From: Oxalobacteraceae bacterium
GTDB taxonomy: Bacteria > Pseudomonadota > Gammaproteobacteria > Burkholderiales > Burkholderiaceae_D
Direction of reading: 5' to 3'
Length of the DNA stretch: 54,164 nt
Assembly: GCA_013284265.1 (NCBI GenBank)
Contig: JABTBR010000051.1
Location: forward strand, 1-54,164
Shown: positions 35,156 through 44,050 of the stretch, piece by piece
Numbering within the stretch: the first letter of the stretch is position 1
Layout: each line of letters begins with the position of its first letter
Translations under genes and position numbers: made by a program
Notes under the pieces: model-generated
What the model was told of the DNA's origin: nothing
The model's database searches: none
The model's input: the letters and a program-made list of their open reading frames with translations, nothing else

Positions 35156-36021
35156 CAGCGGTTGGTCCGCGACATGAAGACCAGGCGCTCGAACAGATGC
35201 ACATCCTGTTCGTTCTTGAGCAGCGCGCCATGCAGCGGCGGCACGATGGCCTTGTTGTCCTGGCTGCGCAGCGCTTCGGCCGGGATGTCTTCGGCCAGCA
35301 GCAGCTTGAGCCAGTCGAGGAATTCCGAGGTCGAGGGCTTTTTCTTCAGGCCCGACACCTCGCGCACTTCGTAGAAGGTCTGCAGGGCCTGGGCCAGCAA
35401 TTCCTTCTTCAGGTTCGGATAGTGCACCGCGACGATCTGCTCCATCGTCTCCTTGTCCGGGAATTTGATGTAGTGGAAGAAGCAGCGGCGCAGGAAGGCG
35501 TCCGGCAATTCCTTCTCGTTGTTGGAGGTGATGATCACCAGCGGACGGTGCTTGGCGACGACCATTTCGCGCGTCTCGTAGACATAGAATTCCATGCGGT
35601 CGAGTTCACGCAGCAGGTCGTTGGGGAATTCGATGTCGGCCTTGTCGATCTCGTCGATCAGCAGCACCACCGGTTCGGGCGCCGTGAAGGCTTGCCACAG
35701 CACGCCCTTGACGATGTAGTTGTGGATGTCGCGCACCCGTTCGTCGCCCAGCTGCGAGTCGCGCAGGCGCGAGACGGCGTCGTATTCGTACAGGCCTTGC
35801 TGGGCCTTGGTGGTCGATTTGATATGCCATTGCATCAGCGGCATGTTCAGCGCGGCCGCCACTTCCTCGGCCAGCATGGTCTTGCCGGTGCCCGGCTCGC
35901 CCTTGATCAGCAGCGGACGCTGCAGGGTCAGCGCGGCGTTGACGGCCAGTTTCAGATCACTGGTGGCGACGTAATTGTCGGAACCCTGGAAGCGGTGGCC
36001 TTGGCCTGTGGTAGCTTGCAT
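35155..36021 (-). CDS. MoxR-type AAA+ ATPase
   Basis: A 288-residue AAA+ ATPase of the MoxR group. Walker A is GEPGTGKTML (41-50), Walker B VVLLIDEIDKAD with Asp123-Glu124, sensor 1 IITSNNEKELPDAFLRRC. MoxR proteins act as chaperones with VWA partners, here the CoxE-like protein two genes on. The start at 36021 begins with MQATTGQGHRFQGSDNYVAT, which is the family N-terminus; the frame runs further up through a non-coding-looking region. It is the first gene of the operon. Confidence 0.93.
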   Translation of the reverse strand: MQATTGQGHRFQGSDNYVATSDLKLAVNAALTLQRPLLIKGEPGTGKTMLAEEVAAALNMPLMQWHIKSTTKAQQGLYEYDAVSRLRDSQLGDERVRDIHNYIVKGVLWQAFTAPEPVVLLIDEIDKADIEFPNDLLRELDRMEFYVYETREMVVAKHRPLVIITSNNEKELPDAFLRRCFFHYIKFPDKETMEQIVAVHYPNLKKELLAQALQTFYEVREVSGLKKKPSTSEFLDWLKLLLAEDIPAEALRSQDNKAIVPPLHGALLKNEQDVHLFERLVFMSRTNR

Positions 36022-36312
36022 ACGTATGTCTCGATGATAGATGGAATACTTTTCAGTATATGACAGATCGGCGCGCGCTCGTAGAGGATGGGCTCGATTC
36101 CCGCAAAGCCGCAGCCAGAGCCGTTCTCCGGGCCGGACGGGCGCATGCTGCGCTGCGCAAATTGGCCTTGTTGTATGCTGTAGCCCCGATGGTTTCTTGC
36201 GGGAATCCATGTGGACGTTCAGAATGTTATTGAGTTAGAATCGCAGGTTGATAGTGCAAATGCAAGTATTGCACCGGCTGTATCCGATCCACTGATTAGC
36301 TAGCCACCACCC
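36022..36312. other. Intergenic region between moxR and cytochrome genes
   Basis: This 291-bp divergent space is lower in GC toward its right end and should hold both promoters. No clear promoter pair was identified. A short GTG-started frame at 36211-36303 (30 residues, ending AVSDPLIS) stops 9 bp before the cytochrome ATG; I could not support it as a gene. Confidence 0.5.
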
Positions 36313-36639
36313 ATGAAAAAAATCTTTGCACTTCTCGTGCTCGCCGGCCTTGCCCAAGCCGCCGCAGCGGCGGACATCGTTGGAAACGCCAAGGCAGCTC
36401 CCGCCAAGGTTGAAATGTGTATCGGTTGCCACGGCATCCCAGGGTACAAAGCCACCTTCCCCGAAGTGTTCCAGGTGCCCATGATTGGTGGCCAGTCGGC
36501 CAAGTTCATCGAAAACGCGCTGCAAGCCTACAAAAAAGGCGAGCGCAAGCATCCATCGATGAAGGGGATCGCCACCAGCCTGTCCGACCAGGACATCGCC
36601 GACGTGGCGGCGTACTACTCGCAACAGACGGCCAAATGA
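36313..36639 (+). CDS. Small c-type cytochrome (class I)
   Basis: A 108-residue exported monohaem cytochrome. Signal peptide about 1-20 (MKKIFALLVLAGLAQAAAAA). Haem-binding CIGCH with Cys36, Cys39 and His40, and a likely axial Met83 in HPSMKGIA. The size and the VPMIGGQSAKFI and LQAYKKGER segments match cytochrome c553/c4-type domains. It acts in the periplasm as an electron carrier. It stands 11 bp before a second similar cytochrome gene; the two probably form a pair passing electrons to a terminal oxidase or other reductase. Confidence 0.93.
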   Translation: MKKIFALLVLAGLAQAAAAADIVGNAKAAPAKVEMCIGCHGIPGYKATFPEVFQVPMIGGQSAKFIENALQAYKKGERKHPSMKGIATSLSDQDIADVAAYYSQQTAK

Positions 36640-36650
36640 GGATGATGGAT

Positions 36651-36992
36651 ATGAAAAAACTGATCACCGCCCTGGCCCTGGCCGCCCTGTCCCTGTCGGC
36701 TAGCGCCGGCGGCAACGTCGACGCGGGCAAGGCCCTGGCCGAGAAATACAGCTGCGCCGCCTGCCACGGCAAGGACTTCAATTCGCCGATCGACCCGAGC
36801 TATCCCAAGCTGGCCGGCCAGCACAAGAATTACCTGGAGCACGCGCTGACCGCCTACAAGCGCGGCGACACGCCGAACGGCCGCAGCAATGCGATCATGA
36901 CCGGCCAGGTCAAGCCGCTGAGCAACCAGGACATCAAGGATCTGGCCGCTTATCTGCACAGCCTGCCGGGCACCCTGGTGGTGCACCGCTGA
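36651..36992 (+). CDS. Small c-type cytochrome (class I)
   Basis: A 113-residue exported monohaem cytochrome, a paralogue of its neighbour. Signal peptide MKKLITALALAALSLSASAG; haem motif CAACH with Cys35, Cys38, His39; axial Met83 in NAIMTGQV. The segments YPKLAGQHKNYLEHALTAYK and IKDLAAYLHSL are typical of the c553/c4 family. ATG 36651 gives a normal signal peptide; in-frame ATG codons at 36636 (overlapping the previous stop), 36642 and 36645 are alternatives. A strong terminator follows. Confidence 0.92.
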   Translation: MKKLITALALAALSLSASAGGNVDAGKALAEKYSCAACHGKDFNSPIDPSYPKLAGQHKNYLEHALTAYKRGDTPNGRSNAIMTGQVKPLSNQDIKDLAAYLHSLPGTLVVHR

Positions 36993-37027
36993 TCCGCTGC
37001 CGCCTTCGTGGCGGCGCAGCACACATG

Positions 37028-37060
37028 GCAAACGGCCCGGTCACTGACCGGGCCGTTTGC
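37028..37060. terminator. Bidirectional terminator hairpin
   Basis: A perfect 15-bp stem, GCAAACGGCCCGGTC paired with GACCGGGCCGTTTGC, closes an ACT loop between the convergent cytochrome and methyltransferase genes. There is no long T-run, so release may depend on the very strong stem. Confidence 0.7.
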
Positions 37061-37089
37061 GTTGGGCTGTTCCGCGGTTCCCCGGCCGA

Positions 37090-38625
37090 TCAGGCGGCGA
37101 TGCCCAGCGCCGCCAGCAGCGGCAGGCGCAGCTCGGCGAAGGACTGCGCCTGCTGGCGCATCTCGGCCAGATTCTCTTCCGGGCTGGCCAGCGGCGCACC
37201 GTCTTTCATGATGCGGTGGCCTTGCGCGCTCAGCACTTCCCAGGCGTAGCGGCCCCATTGATCCGCCGTCGTCTGCCCCTGGGTCCGGGCCAGCAGGAAC
37301 AACTGCTCGAAGCGGTTGACGGGGATGCCGCCGCCCGTCACCGGACTGGCCAGTACCAGTACGGCTTCGCTGCTGCGGGCCTGATGCATCAGGCGCAGAT
37401 TGAGCCTGGCGCAGGCCGGCCGGCTGTGTTCGATGGCCGGCTCGTCCTGGGCCAGTGCCACCGCCCCCAGATTGACCAGCAGCAGCGCCGCCTCGACCAG
37501 TTGGGCCAGATTGACTTTGGCCTCGCGCAACTGCTGTTCCAGCGTGCCCAGCGACACCGGCCGGTGTTCGGCCAGCAGGTCGTAGATCGGGCCGTAGATC
37601 GCTTCGCTCATCGTCACTTCGCCGCGGCTGCCCTTGCTCTTGAGCGGCGCTTGCGCGCGCGGCACCAGCAGCACCAGGCGCAGTGCGCGCAGCGCTTCGC
37701 TGCGCTCGATGGGCGCCAGTGCCCGCGCGCCCTTGACCCAGTAGTCCTTGCGAAATTGTTTGTTGGTCATGAAGTCGCGCACCGTTTCGCGGAAACCGCG
37801 GTCGCTGATCTCGCCGAGCAGGCTGCGCTGTTCCTGGCTCAGATTGATCAGGTCGACATGGCCATCCAGATTGGCCGGGCAGGCGTAGCTCAGTTTGGTG
37901 GGCGCCAGCGCTTCGGCCATCTGCGAGAAGGGCATGGGCTGCCAGTCGCGGTTGAAGTATTCATGGGCCAGGTAATGGCGGTTCTGCGCCTTGAGCGCCT
38001 TGACGCGTTCCAGCACGCCGGGGTTGGCGCTGGTGTAGTGGGGATTGGTTTCGAACAGCTTGTCGGCGAAGGCGAGCGAGGCGTCGATGCGGGCGACGAT
38101 GCCATCGCCGGGCGCGGCCATCAGCTGGGCATGCTGGGTCAGCAGATGGCGCACCGGCAGCATCGGCGCCAGGCCGGGCAGGGTGTTGTAGCTGACGTAG
38201 AGCACGCCGCCGACCTTGAGCTTGCGGCGCACGAAATCGACGATGATGGCGCGGTTCTCGTCCGAAATCCAGCTCCAGATGCCGTGCAGGCCGATGTAGT
38301 CGAAATCGGGCAGGTCGCTGCGCGCGCAGAAGTCGGCGAAGCTGTCGTCGTACAGGCGCGCCGACGCCGCGGCCGTCCGCGCCAGATCCTGGGCAAAGCC
38401 GGCCTGGGCCGGATTGAAATCGGTGCCATGCCACTCGGTGGTGGACGCCGCCGCATGGATATTGGTGCTGATGCCCTGGCCGAAACCGAGTTCGCAAGCC
38501 TGGCCCGCCTCGGGCGGAACGATGCCGGCATGCAGGAAGGCCAGCTTCACGCGCAAGGGATTGAGCTCGGCGTAATAGCCAAAGGTGTAGCCCACATCGG
38601 CAACGTAGCCAGCAGTCCAGTCCAT
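37090..38625 (-). CDS. SAM-dependent methyltransferase with regulatory domain
   Basis: A 511-residue protein. The N-terminal class I methyltransferase domain (about 1-220) has motif I ELGFGQG at 45-51 and an acidic WHGTDFNP strand. About 220-310 is the 'methyltransferase regulatory' domain (MethyTransf_Reg), followed by a C-terminal region of unknown function. The substrate is unknown; relatives are found near surface-glycan and motility genes in other bacteria, but no such genes are here. The start at 38625 follows AGGAG by about 9 nt; the upstream open frame is not family-like. Confidence 0.85.
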   Translation of the reverse strand: MDWTAGYVADVGYTFGYYAELNPLRVKLAFLHAGIVPPEAGQACELGFGQGISTNIHAAASTTEWHGTDFNPAQAGFAQDLARTAAASARLYDDSFADFCARSDLPDFDYIGLHGIWSWISDENRAIIVDFVRRKLKVGGVLYVSYNTLPGLAPMLPVRHLLTQHAQLMAAPGDGIVARIDASLAFADKLFETNPHYTSANPGVLERVKALKAQNRHYLAHEYFNRDWQPMPFSQMAEALAPTKLSYACPANLDGHVDLINLSQEQRSLLGEISDRGFRETVRDFMTNKQFRKDYWVKGARALAPIERSEALRALRLVLLVPRAQAPLKSKGSRGEVTMSEAIYGPIYDLLAEHRPVSLGTLEQQLREAKVNLAQLVEAALLLVNLGAVALAQDEPAIEHSRPACARLNLRLMHQARSSEAVLVLASPVTGGGIPVNRFEQLFLLARTQGQTTADQWGRYAWEVLSAQGHRIMKDGAPLASPEENLAEMRQQAQSFAELRLPLLAALGIAA

Positions 38626-38781
38626 TTTTCTTGCTCCTGTTTGATGTCGGCGAAAGGTCCGCGCCGCAGTGCGCGTACCGGCGTTCGATTGTAGCGCGTT
38701 CGCGCTCGCAATAGACAAGGAGGCAATATTACTGTTGCTGAAATGGGAAGCACGGCGCCTGCGCGCCACGCCGGCGCGCGC

Positions 38782-39204
38782 TTAGCGGCGGCGCACACAT
38801 TCGACGTAGGCGTCGGCGTCGGGCGGCTGATTGTTTTTCTGGGAGGTCCAGATCATCTGGCCCAGGCATTCCATGATCTGGTGATGGGCCGCGTGGGCCG
38901 AGTCGAGCCGGCGCGTCAGGCCGGCGCAGGCGTCGCGGATGCCGCGCGGCTGGTCCACCTGCACCTGCTCGCTGATCGACAGGTGCATGGACAGATGCAG
39001 GAAGGGATTGGCCTGGCCGCCTTCGACCGAGTAGTCGCGCGCGATGGCGGCGTCGGCGTCGGCCAGCGCTTCCTCGTATTCGGGATGCTGGAGTATCCAG
39101 TCGAGCGCGATCGCCTCCATCGGGCTGAGGATTTCTTTGGCGTGGTGCTTGCGCCAGGTGTCGCAGAAAAAGCGCCGTACATCGTCGGAGGAGGGGTTGA
39201 ACAT
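38782..39204 (-). CDS. DUF1841 family protein
   Basis: A 140-residue cytoplasmic protein of the DUF1841 family, common in betaproteobacteria and of unknown function. The N-terminal MFNPSSDDVRRFFCDTWRKH and the central NPFLHLSMHLSISEQ with VDQPRGI are the family hallmarks. It is mostly helical and has several His and Asp/Glu residues that might bind metal, which is speculation. It is transcribed away from the nitroreductase gene. Confidence 0.88.
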   Translation of the reverse strand: MFNPSSDDVRRFFCDTWRKHHAKEILSPMEAIALDWILQHPEYEEALADADAAIARDYSVEGGQANPFLHLSMHLSISEQVQVDQPRGIRDACAGLTRRLDSAHAAHHQIMECLGQMIWTSQKNNQPPDADAYVECVRRR

Positions 39205-39311
39205 GGTCGTCGAAAAGAGGGGAAGCGAGGCGCCATTGTACCTCCCGTGCAGAACTTGGACTTTGGGCCGATAATGTTGGCTCTTTATTCCCCCATTTTT
39301 CCGGAGTCCCG

Positions 39312-39893
39312 ATGCTCAACGATACCGCCCTCGACACCCTGTTCTACAAGGCCCGCAGCCACAACGGCTGGCAGGAGCGCGAGGTCAGCGACGCCCAGCT
39401 GGAGCATCTGTTCGACTTGCTCAAGTGGGCGCCGACGTCGGCCAATGGTTCGCCGGCGCGCTTCGTGTTCGTCAAGTCGGCCGAGCAGAAGGCGCGCCTG
39501 GCGGCCTGCATGTCGGCCGGGAACGCGGCCAAGGTGAGCCTGGCGCCGGTCACCGTGATCGTCGGCATGGACCTGGAGTTTTATGAGCAACTGCCCTTCC
39601 TGTCGCCGGCCGTCGATGCGCGTTCCTGGTTCGCCGGCAACGACGAAGCGATCCGGTCTACCGCCTTCCGCAATTCCTCGCTGCAGGGCGGCTACCTGAT
39701 CATGGCGGCGCGCGCGATCGGCCTCGATTGCGGCCCGATGTCCGGTTTCGACGGCGACAAGGTCAACGAGAGCTTCTTCGCCGGCGGCCCGCTGCGGGTG
39801 AACTTTGTCTGCAGCCTCGGTTACGGCGAACCGGACAAGGTGCGTCCGCGCGCACCGCGGCTGAGCTTTGCGCAGGCCTGCAAGATCGTCTGA
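39312..39893 (+). CDS. RutE/HadB-like nitroreductase (malonic semialdehyde reductase)
   Basis: A 193-residue FMN-dependent nitroreductase-family protein. Family features are the N-terminal FYKARSHNGW, WAPTSANGSPARFVFV for flavin binding, SSLQGGYLIMAARAIGLDCGPMSGFD and the C-terminal GYGEP. The best match by memory is RutE, the 3-hydroxypropanoate-forming malonic semialdehyde reductase. No other rut (pyrimidine degradation) genes are nearby, so the natural role may differ. A palindromic repeat separates it from the convergent rppH. Confidence 0.85.
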   Translation: MLNDTALDTLFYKARSHNGWQEREVSDAQLEHLFDLLKWAPTSANGSPARFVFVKSAEQKARLAACMSAGNAAKVSLAPVTVIVGMDLEFYEQLPFLSPAVDARSWFAGNDEAIRSTAFRNSSLQGGYLIMAARAIGLDCGPMSGFDGDKVNESFFAGGPLRVNFVCSLGYGEPDKVRPRAPRLSFAQACKIV

Positions 39894-39940
39894 GGGGGAG
39901 GGGAGAGGTTTGAAACGATGCGGGCCGTGTCGCTCGCGAA

Positions 39941-40040
39941 AACCTACGGCAAAGAGCCGGGGGCCGGTCCCATCGGGACCGGCGGGGCGCAGCCCCTCTC
40001 CGGACCCAGGGGTCAGACCCCAGATTTACGCCGTGGGTTG
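39941..40040. repeat. Dispersed palindromic element, copy 4 (expanded variant)
   Basis: A longer copy of about 100 bp. Its left arm AACCTACGGC has one change, the shoulder AAAGAGC is kept, and the right side keeps TCAGACCCCAG, TACGCC and GTGGGTT. The middle is replaced by an own hairpin (GGTCCCATCGGGACC) and GC-rich filling. A run of ten or more G follows. It lies between the convergent nitroreductase and rppH genes. Confidence 0.75.
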
Positions 40041-40061
40041 GGGGGGGGGCGCCGGCGGCGC

Positions 40062-40712
40062 TCAGCCGTTGCTGCCGTTCTTTTCGGGCAGGATCAGCTG
40101 GACGTCGGGCACGCTTGCCGCGTGGCCCTCGGCCGCCGCGGCATCGGTCTCGCCGCCAATGACGCGCGGCGCATGCGGCTGGCGCAGATAGCGCGCGGTA
40201 TGGCGGTGATGCCCATTGCCGCCGCCATTGCCATGCGCCGGCCAGGTCAGGAAACGCGACAGTTCCTGTAGCGCGCGCTGATAGACCTCGCGCTTGAACT
40301 CGATCACCACGTCCAGCGGCACCCAGTATTCATGCCAGCGCCAGGCGTCGAATTCGGGATGGTCGGTCAGGCGCAGATTGACGTCGTTGTCGCGCGCACA
40401 CATGCGCAACAGGAACCAAATCTGCTTCTGGCCGCGGTAATGGCCACGGATTTCGCGCTTGATGAAATGATCCGGCACTTCATAGCGCAGCCAGTCGCGG
40501 GTGCGGCCCACGATCTTGACATGCTCCTGGCGCAAGCCGATTTCTTCTTCCAGCTCGCGGTACATCGCCTGCTCCGGGGTTTCTCCGTACTTGATCCCGC
40601 CTTGCGGAAATTGCCATGAGTGCTCACGCACCCGCTTGCCCCACCACACCTCGTTATGGGCGTTGAGCAGGATGATGCCGACGTTGGGCCGAAACCCCTC
40701 ACGATCGAGCAT
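40062..40712 (-). CDS. rppH: RNA pyrophosphohydrolase RppH
   Basis: RppH removes pyrophosphate from 5'-triphosphate mRNA and so starts RNase E-dependent decay. The Nudix box lies at residues 38-60 (GGIKYGET...RELEEEIGL). The start at 40712 has GAGG 6 nt before it and gives MLDREGFRPNVGI, the family N-terminus. At 216 aa it is longer than E. coli RppH (176); the extra C-terminal 50 residues are Gly/His/Ala-rich and probably disordered, as in other Burkholderiales. It is divergent from proS. Confidence 0.96.
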   Translation of the reverse strand: MLDREGFRPNVGIILLNAHNEVWWGKRVREHSWQFPQGGIKYGETPEQAMYRELEEEIGLRQEHVKIVGRTRDWLRYEVPDHFIKREIRGHYRGQKQIWFLLRMCARDNDVNLRLTDHPEFDAWRWHEYWVPLDVVIEFKREVYQRALQELSRFLTWPAHGNGGGNGHHRHTARYLRQPHAPRVIGGETDAAAAEGHAASVPDVQLILPEKNGSNG

Positions 40713-40915
40713 ATTGCACCTCAAACTTTCTGCGACCGGGCGTCCGTCTTACATTTTTGCCTACAAATCTGCCCACCGGTGGCGTTTTCGGGATAGGAAA
40801 ACGACCGGAAAGCCATCAATTGTTCGCATTTGTACAAAGTATGGACGCATCAGCCAGCTAATCCTTTAAAATTAGGTTGATTATAACCCTCTCTTTTTAA
40901 AAAGAATTCACCGTT

Positions 40916-42652
40916 ATGCGCGCCTCCCGATTTTTTATTTCTACGCTCAAAGAAGCGCCATCCGACGCCGAAATCGTCAGTCACCAGTTAATGATGCGTG
41001 CCGGCATGATCAAACGCCTGGGCTCGGGTATTTATACCTATATGCCGATGGGTCTGCGTGTGATCCGCAAGGTCGAAGCCATCGTGCGCGAAGAGATGAA
41101 CAAGGCCGCCGCCATTGAGCTGCTGATGCCGCTGGTCCAGCCGGCCGAGCTCTGGCAGGAGACCGGACGCTGGGACAAAATGGGTCCCGAACTGCTGCGC
41201 CTGAAAGACCGCCACGGCCGCGAATTCGCTTTCCAGCCGACGTCGGAAGAAGTCATCACCGATGTTGTCCGCACGGAAATCAAATCCTACCGTCAATTAC
41301 CGTTGAATTTTTACCACATTCAGACCAAATTCCGCGACGAACGCCGTCCCCGTTTCGGTCTGATGCGCGGGCGCGAGTTCACCATGAAGGATGCCTACTC
41401 CTTCGACCGCGACCTGGCCGGCATGCAGGCTTCGTATAAAGTCATGTTCGACGCCTACACCGCCATCTTCACCCGCTTCGGCCTGAAGTTCCGCGCGGTG
41501 GCGGCCGACAATGGCGCCATCGGCGGCTCCGGCTCGCACGAATTCCACGTCATCGCCAGCACCGGCGAGGACGCCATCGTCTACTGCCCGAGCTCCGACT
41601 ACGCGGCCAATATGGAAGCGGCCGAAGCGCTGCCGCTGGCCGCCGCCCGCGCCGCCGCGACCGCCGCATTGAGCAAGACCGCGACCCCGGACGCGACCAA
41701 GTGCGAACAGGTGGCCGATCTGCTCAAGCTGCCGCTGAGCCAGACCGTCAAGACCATCGCGCTGACGGTGGAAACCGAGAACGATGGCAAGGTCAGCAAA
41801 CAGTACTTCATGCTGCTGCTGCGCGGCGACCATGAGCTCAACGAGGTCAAGGTCGGCAAGGTCGCCGGCCTGGCCAATCACCGCTTCTCGACCGAAGCGG
41901 AGATACTGGAAGTATATGGCTGCGTGCCTGGCTACCTGGGCCCGATCGGCACCAAGGCGCCGGTCACCGTGGTGGCCGACCGCACCGTGGCCAACATGGC
42001 GGACTTCGTCTGCGGCGCCAACGAGGCGGGCTTCCACTTCACCGGCGCCAACTGGGGCCGCGACGCGGCCGAGCCGAGCGTCGTCGCCGACCTGCGCAAT
42101 GTGGTCGAAGGCGATGCCTCGCCGGACGGCAAGGGCGTGCTGGCGATCGAGCGCGGCATCGAAGTCGGTCACGTGTTCCAGCTCGGTACCGCCTACTCGG
42201 AAGCGATGAAGGCCACCTTCCTGGACGAAAACGGCAAACCCGCGCCGCTGCAGATGGGCTGCTACGGCATCGGCATCACCCGCATCCTGGGCGCCGCGAT
42301 CGAGCAGAACTTCGACGACAAGGGCATCATCTGGCCAACGTCGCTGGCGCCGTTCGAGCTGGTGCTGTGCCCGATGGGCATGGACCGCAGCGAGATGGTC
42401 AAGGAAGCGACCGAGCAGCTGTATGCGCAGGCGCGCGAAGCGGGCATCGACGTGATCCTGGACGACCGCGGCCTGCGTCCGGGCGGCATGTTCGCCGACT
42501 GGGAACTGATCGGCGTGCCGCACCGCGTGGTGATCGGCGAGCGCGGCCTGAAGGAAGGCAACCTGGAATACCAGGGCCGCCGCGACAGCGAAGCGACCGC
42601 CGTGCCGCTGGCCGACATCGTCAGCTTCATCAAAGGCAAAATCGCCCAGTGA
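40916..42652 (+). CDS. proS: Prolyl-tRNA synthetase
   Basis: ProS charges tRNA-Pro. It is the long bacterial form (578 aa) with class II motifs: motif 2 around FRDERRPRFGLMRGREFTMKD (split about 138-158) and motif 3 near GCYGIGITRILGAAIEQ. Between motifs 2 and 3 lies the editing (INS) domain with its conserved region around residues 240-380, which removes mischarged alanine. The C-terminus has the anticodon-binding domain. The leader is AT-rich with TTATAA at about 40880 and no clear Shine-Dalgarno. It overlaps the next gene by 4 bp. Confidence 0.98.
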   Translation: MRASRFFISTLKEAPSDAEIVSHQLMMRAGMIKRLGSGIYTYMPMGLRVIRKVEAIVREEMNKAAAIELLMPLVQPAELWQETGRWDKMGPELLRLKDRHGREFAFQPTSEEVITDVVRTEIKSYRQLPLNFYHIQTKFRDERRPRFGLMRGREFTMKDAYSFDRDLAGMQASYKVMFDAYTAIFTRFGLKFRAVAADNGAIGGSGSHEFHVIASTGEDAIVYCPSSDYAANMEAAEALPLAAARAAATAALSKTATPDATKCEQVADLLKLPLSQTVKTIALTVETENDGKVSKQYFMLLLRGDHELNEVKVGKVAGLANHRFSTEAEILEVYGCVPGYLGPIGTKAPVTVVADRTVANMADFVCGANEAGFHFTGANWGRDAAEPSVVADLRNVVEGDASPDGKGVLAIERGIEVGHVFQLGTAYSEAMKATFLDENGKPAPLQMGCYGIGITRILGAAIEQNFDDKGIIWPTSLAPFELVLCPMGMDRSEMVKEATEQLYAQAREAGIDVILDDRGLRPGGMFADWELIGVPHRVVIGERGLKEGNLEYQGRRDSEATAVPLADIVSFIKGKIAQ

Positions 42653-43260
42653 AAGCCTGGAGCGCTTTGAGGCCGGCCGCCGCCCTGGCGCTGCTGGCGC
42701 TGGCCTGCGCAACTCCCGCGCAGGCCGGCAATCAGAAGGAAGAGGCGCTGGCCGACGCGGTGCGGCTGGCGTTGTCGAACGCGATCAAGGACAGCCGTCC
42801 GCCCGAACCCGGCTTTGGCAACGAGAGCGAGCGCCTGCGCTACCAGGGCTGGCTGGCGCAGATGTCGGGCCGCCTGAAACGCAAGCTGCCCGACGACCAG
42901 GTCCGCAATGAGTTCCTGGCCACGGCCTGGTATGAGGCGCGCCGCGCCGGACTCGATCCGGGACTGGTGCTCGGCCTGATCCAGGTGGAGTCGGCCTATC
43001 GCAAATATGCGGTGTCGATGGTCGGCGCGCGCGGCTATATGCAGGTGATGCCGTTCTGGACCAAGGTGATCGGCGACAGCAACCGCAGCGCGCTGTTCCA
43101 TATGCAGACCAATCTGCGCTATGGCTGCGCGATCCTGCGCATGTACATCGATATGGAGGCGGGTAATCTGTATCTGGCGCTGGGACGCTACAACGGCAGC
43201 CGGGGACGGCCCGAGTATCCGAACGCGGTGCTGTCGGCGTGGAAGAACTGGAAGCTGTAG
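42649..43260 (+). CDS. Lytic transglycosylase (SLT domain)
   Basis: A 203-residue exported peptidoglycan lytic transglycosylase. A GTG start overlaps the proS stop (GTGA). The N-terminal signal is hydrophobic (AAALALLALACATPAQA), cleaved at AQA-G. The SLT domain has the catalytic Glu114 in LIQVESAYRKYAVS and the GYMQVMP motif (129-135). It cleaves glycan strands to give anhydromuropeptides in the periplasm. The upstream frame continues inside proS but is only its shadow. Coupling with proS is common in this group, as I recall. Confidence 0.93.
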   Translation: MKAWSALRPAAALALLALACATPAQAGNQKEEALADAVRLALSNAIKDSRPPEPGFGNESERLRYQGWLAQMSGRLKRKLPDDQVRNEFLATAWYEARRAGLDPGLVLGLIQVESAYRKYAVSMVGARGYMQVMPFWTKVIGDSNRSALFHMQTNLRYGCAILRMYIDMEAGNLYLALGRYNGSRGRPEYPNAVLSAWKNWKL

Positions 43261-43318
43261 GGAGGGGAGGGACGCCGGCGAGGCTCATGCGCCGGCGTAT
43301 GCATCAACCGCACCGCCT

Positions 43319-43352
43319 AAAAAAATGCCCCGATCGCGCGGCGACTGGGGCA
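43319..43352 (-). terminator. Intrinsic terminator of the SWIB gene
   Basis: On the minus strand TGCCCC pairs with GGGGCA, with an inner TCGC/GCGA pairing, followed by TTTTTTT. It lies about 30 bp beyond the SWIB stop codon. Confidence 0.85.
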
Positions 43353-43380
43353 GTTTCGCTCGGCAGATGCAGCCTGCTGC

Positions 43381-43770
43381 TTACTTCAGATGGTCGGAAA
43401 TAAGTTTGGTCATCTCGAACATGGACACTTGGGCCTTGCCGCCGAAAACGGCTTTGAGCTTGTCGTCGGCATTGATCATGCGGCGGTTGGCCGGATCTTG
43501 CAGGTCCAGCTTTTTAATGTAGTCCCAGACTTTCTTGGTCACTTCGGTACGTGGCAGCGGAGTGGCACCAACAACGGCGGCCAGCACGGTCGATGGCGTC
43601 ATCTCCTTCATGAAGGCGGCGTTCGGTTTGCGCGGCGCTGCAGGTGCTTTTTTCACTGCGGCGGGTTTCGCTGCGGCTTTTGCTGGTGCTGCTTTTTTCA
43701 CGGCTGCGGGTTTCGCGGCCGCGGCCTTCTTGGCTGGTGCTGCTGCTGGGGTTTTTTTGGCTGTTGCCAT
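43381..43770 (-). CDS. SWIB/MDM2 domain protein with histone-like tail
   Basis: A 129-residue protein. Residues 1-48 are a Lys/Ala/Pro repeat (AKKAAAAKPAAVKKAAPAKA) like histone H1 tails, and about 52-127 are a SWIB domain (TPSTVLAAVVGATPLPRTEV then VWDYIKKLDLQDPANRRMI). SWIB domains are best known from eukaryotic chromatin remodelling; bacterial copies occur in Chlamydia and proteobacteria with unknown role. The charge suggests nucleic acid binding. AAGGAGG lies before the ATG. It is a single gene between convergent and divergent neighbours. Confidence 0.93.
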   Translation of the reverse strand: MATAKKTPAAAPAKKAAAAKPAAVKKAAPAKAAAKPAAVKKAPAAPRKPNAAFMKEMTPSTVLAAVVGATPLPRTEVTKKVWDYIKKLDLQDPANRRMINADDKLKAVFGGKAQVSMFEMTKLISDHLK

Positions 43771-44050
43771 CTTCGAGCCTCCTTAACGAACACATGGAAA
43801 ATTGCGCAATTGATCGCACGGCTAATATTGGTGGGGATTGACAGAGTACGCAAGTGTTTTTCGCGTTTTTTCCCGGAAACACCACGTAAATCCCGCCGGG
43901 GGCGCCGCCCCGCACCGACTAGGGGCGTAGCGGCCCCGTTTTGCCCCGATTTCGTCCATGCAGGCCGCGCCAAACGGGCCTTGCGCCCGCCTGCCTTGCT
44001 GGCGCGCGGCGGCCTTTGCGCAAGGTCCGCCGCGGCGCTGCCGAAGCGCC

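Noticed and set aside
36085..36125. A tRNA-like T-arm (GGCTCGATTCCCGC)
   Set aside because: The surrounding bases cannot form acceptor, D or anticodon stems, so no tRNA fits.
36211..36303. Short GTG-started frame before the first cytochrome gene
   Set aside because: Thirty residues without motif or membrane segment; the Shine-Dalgarno is poor and nothing supports translation.
43915..43945. GC-rich hairpin between the SWIB and ffh genes
   Set aside because: It lacks a T-run on either strand and the stem is imperfect, so it was not called a terminator.
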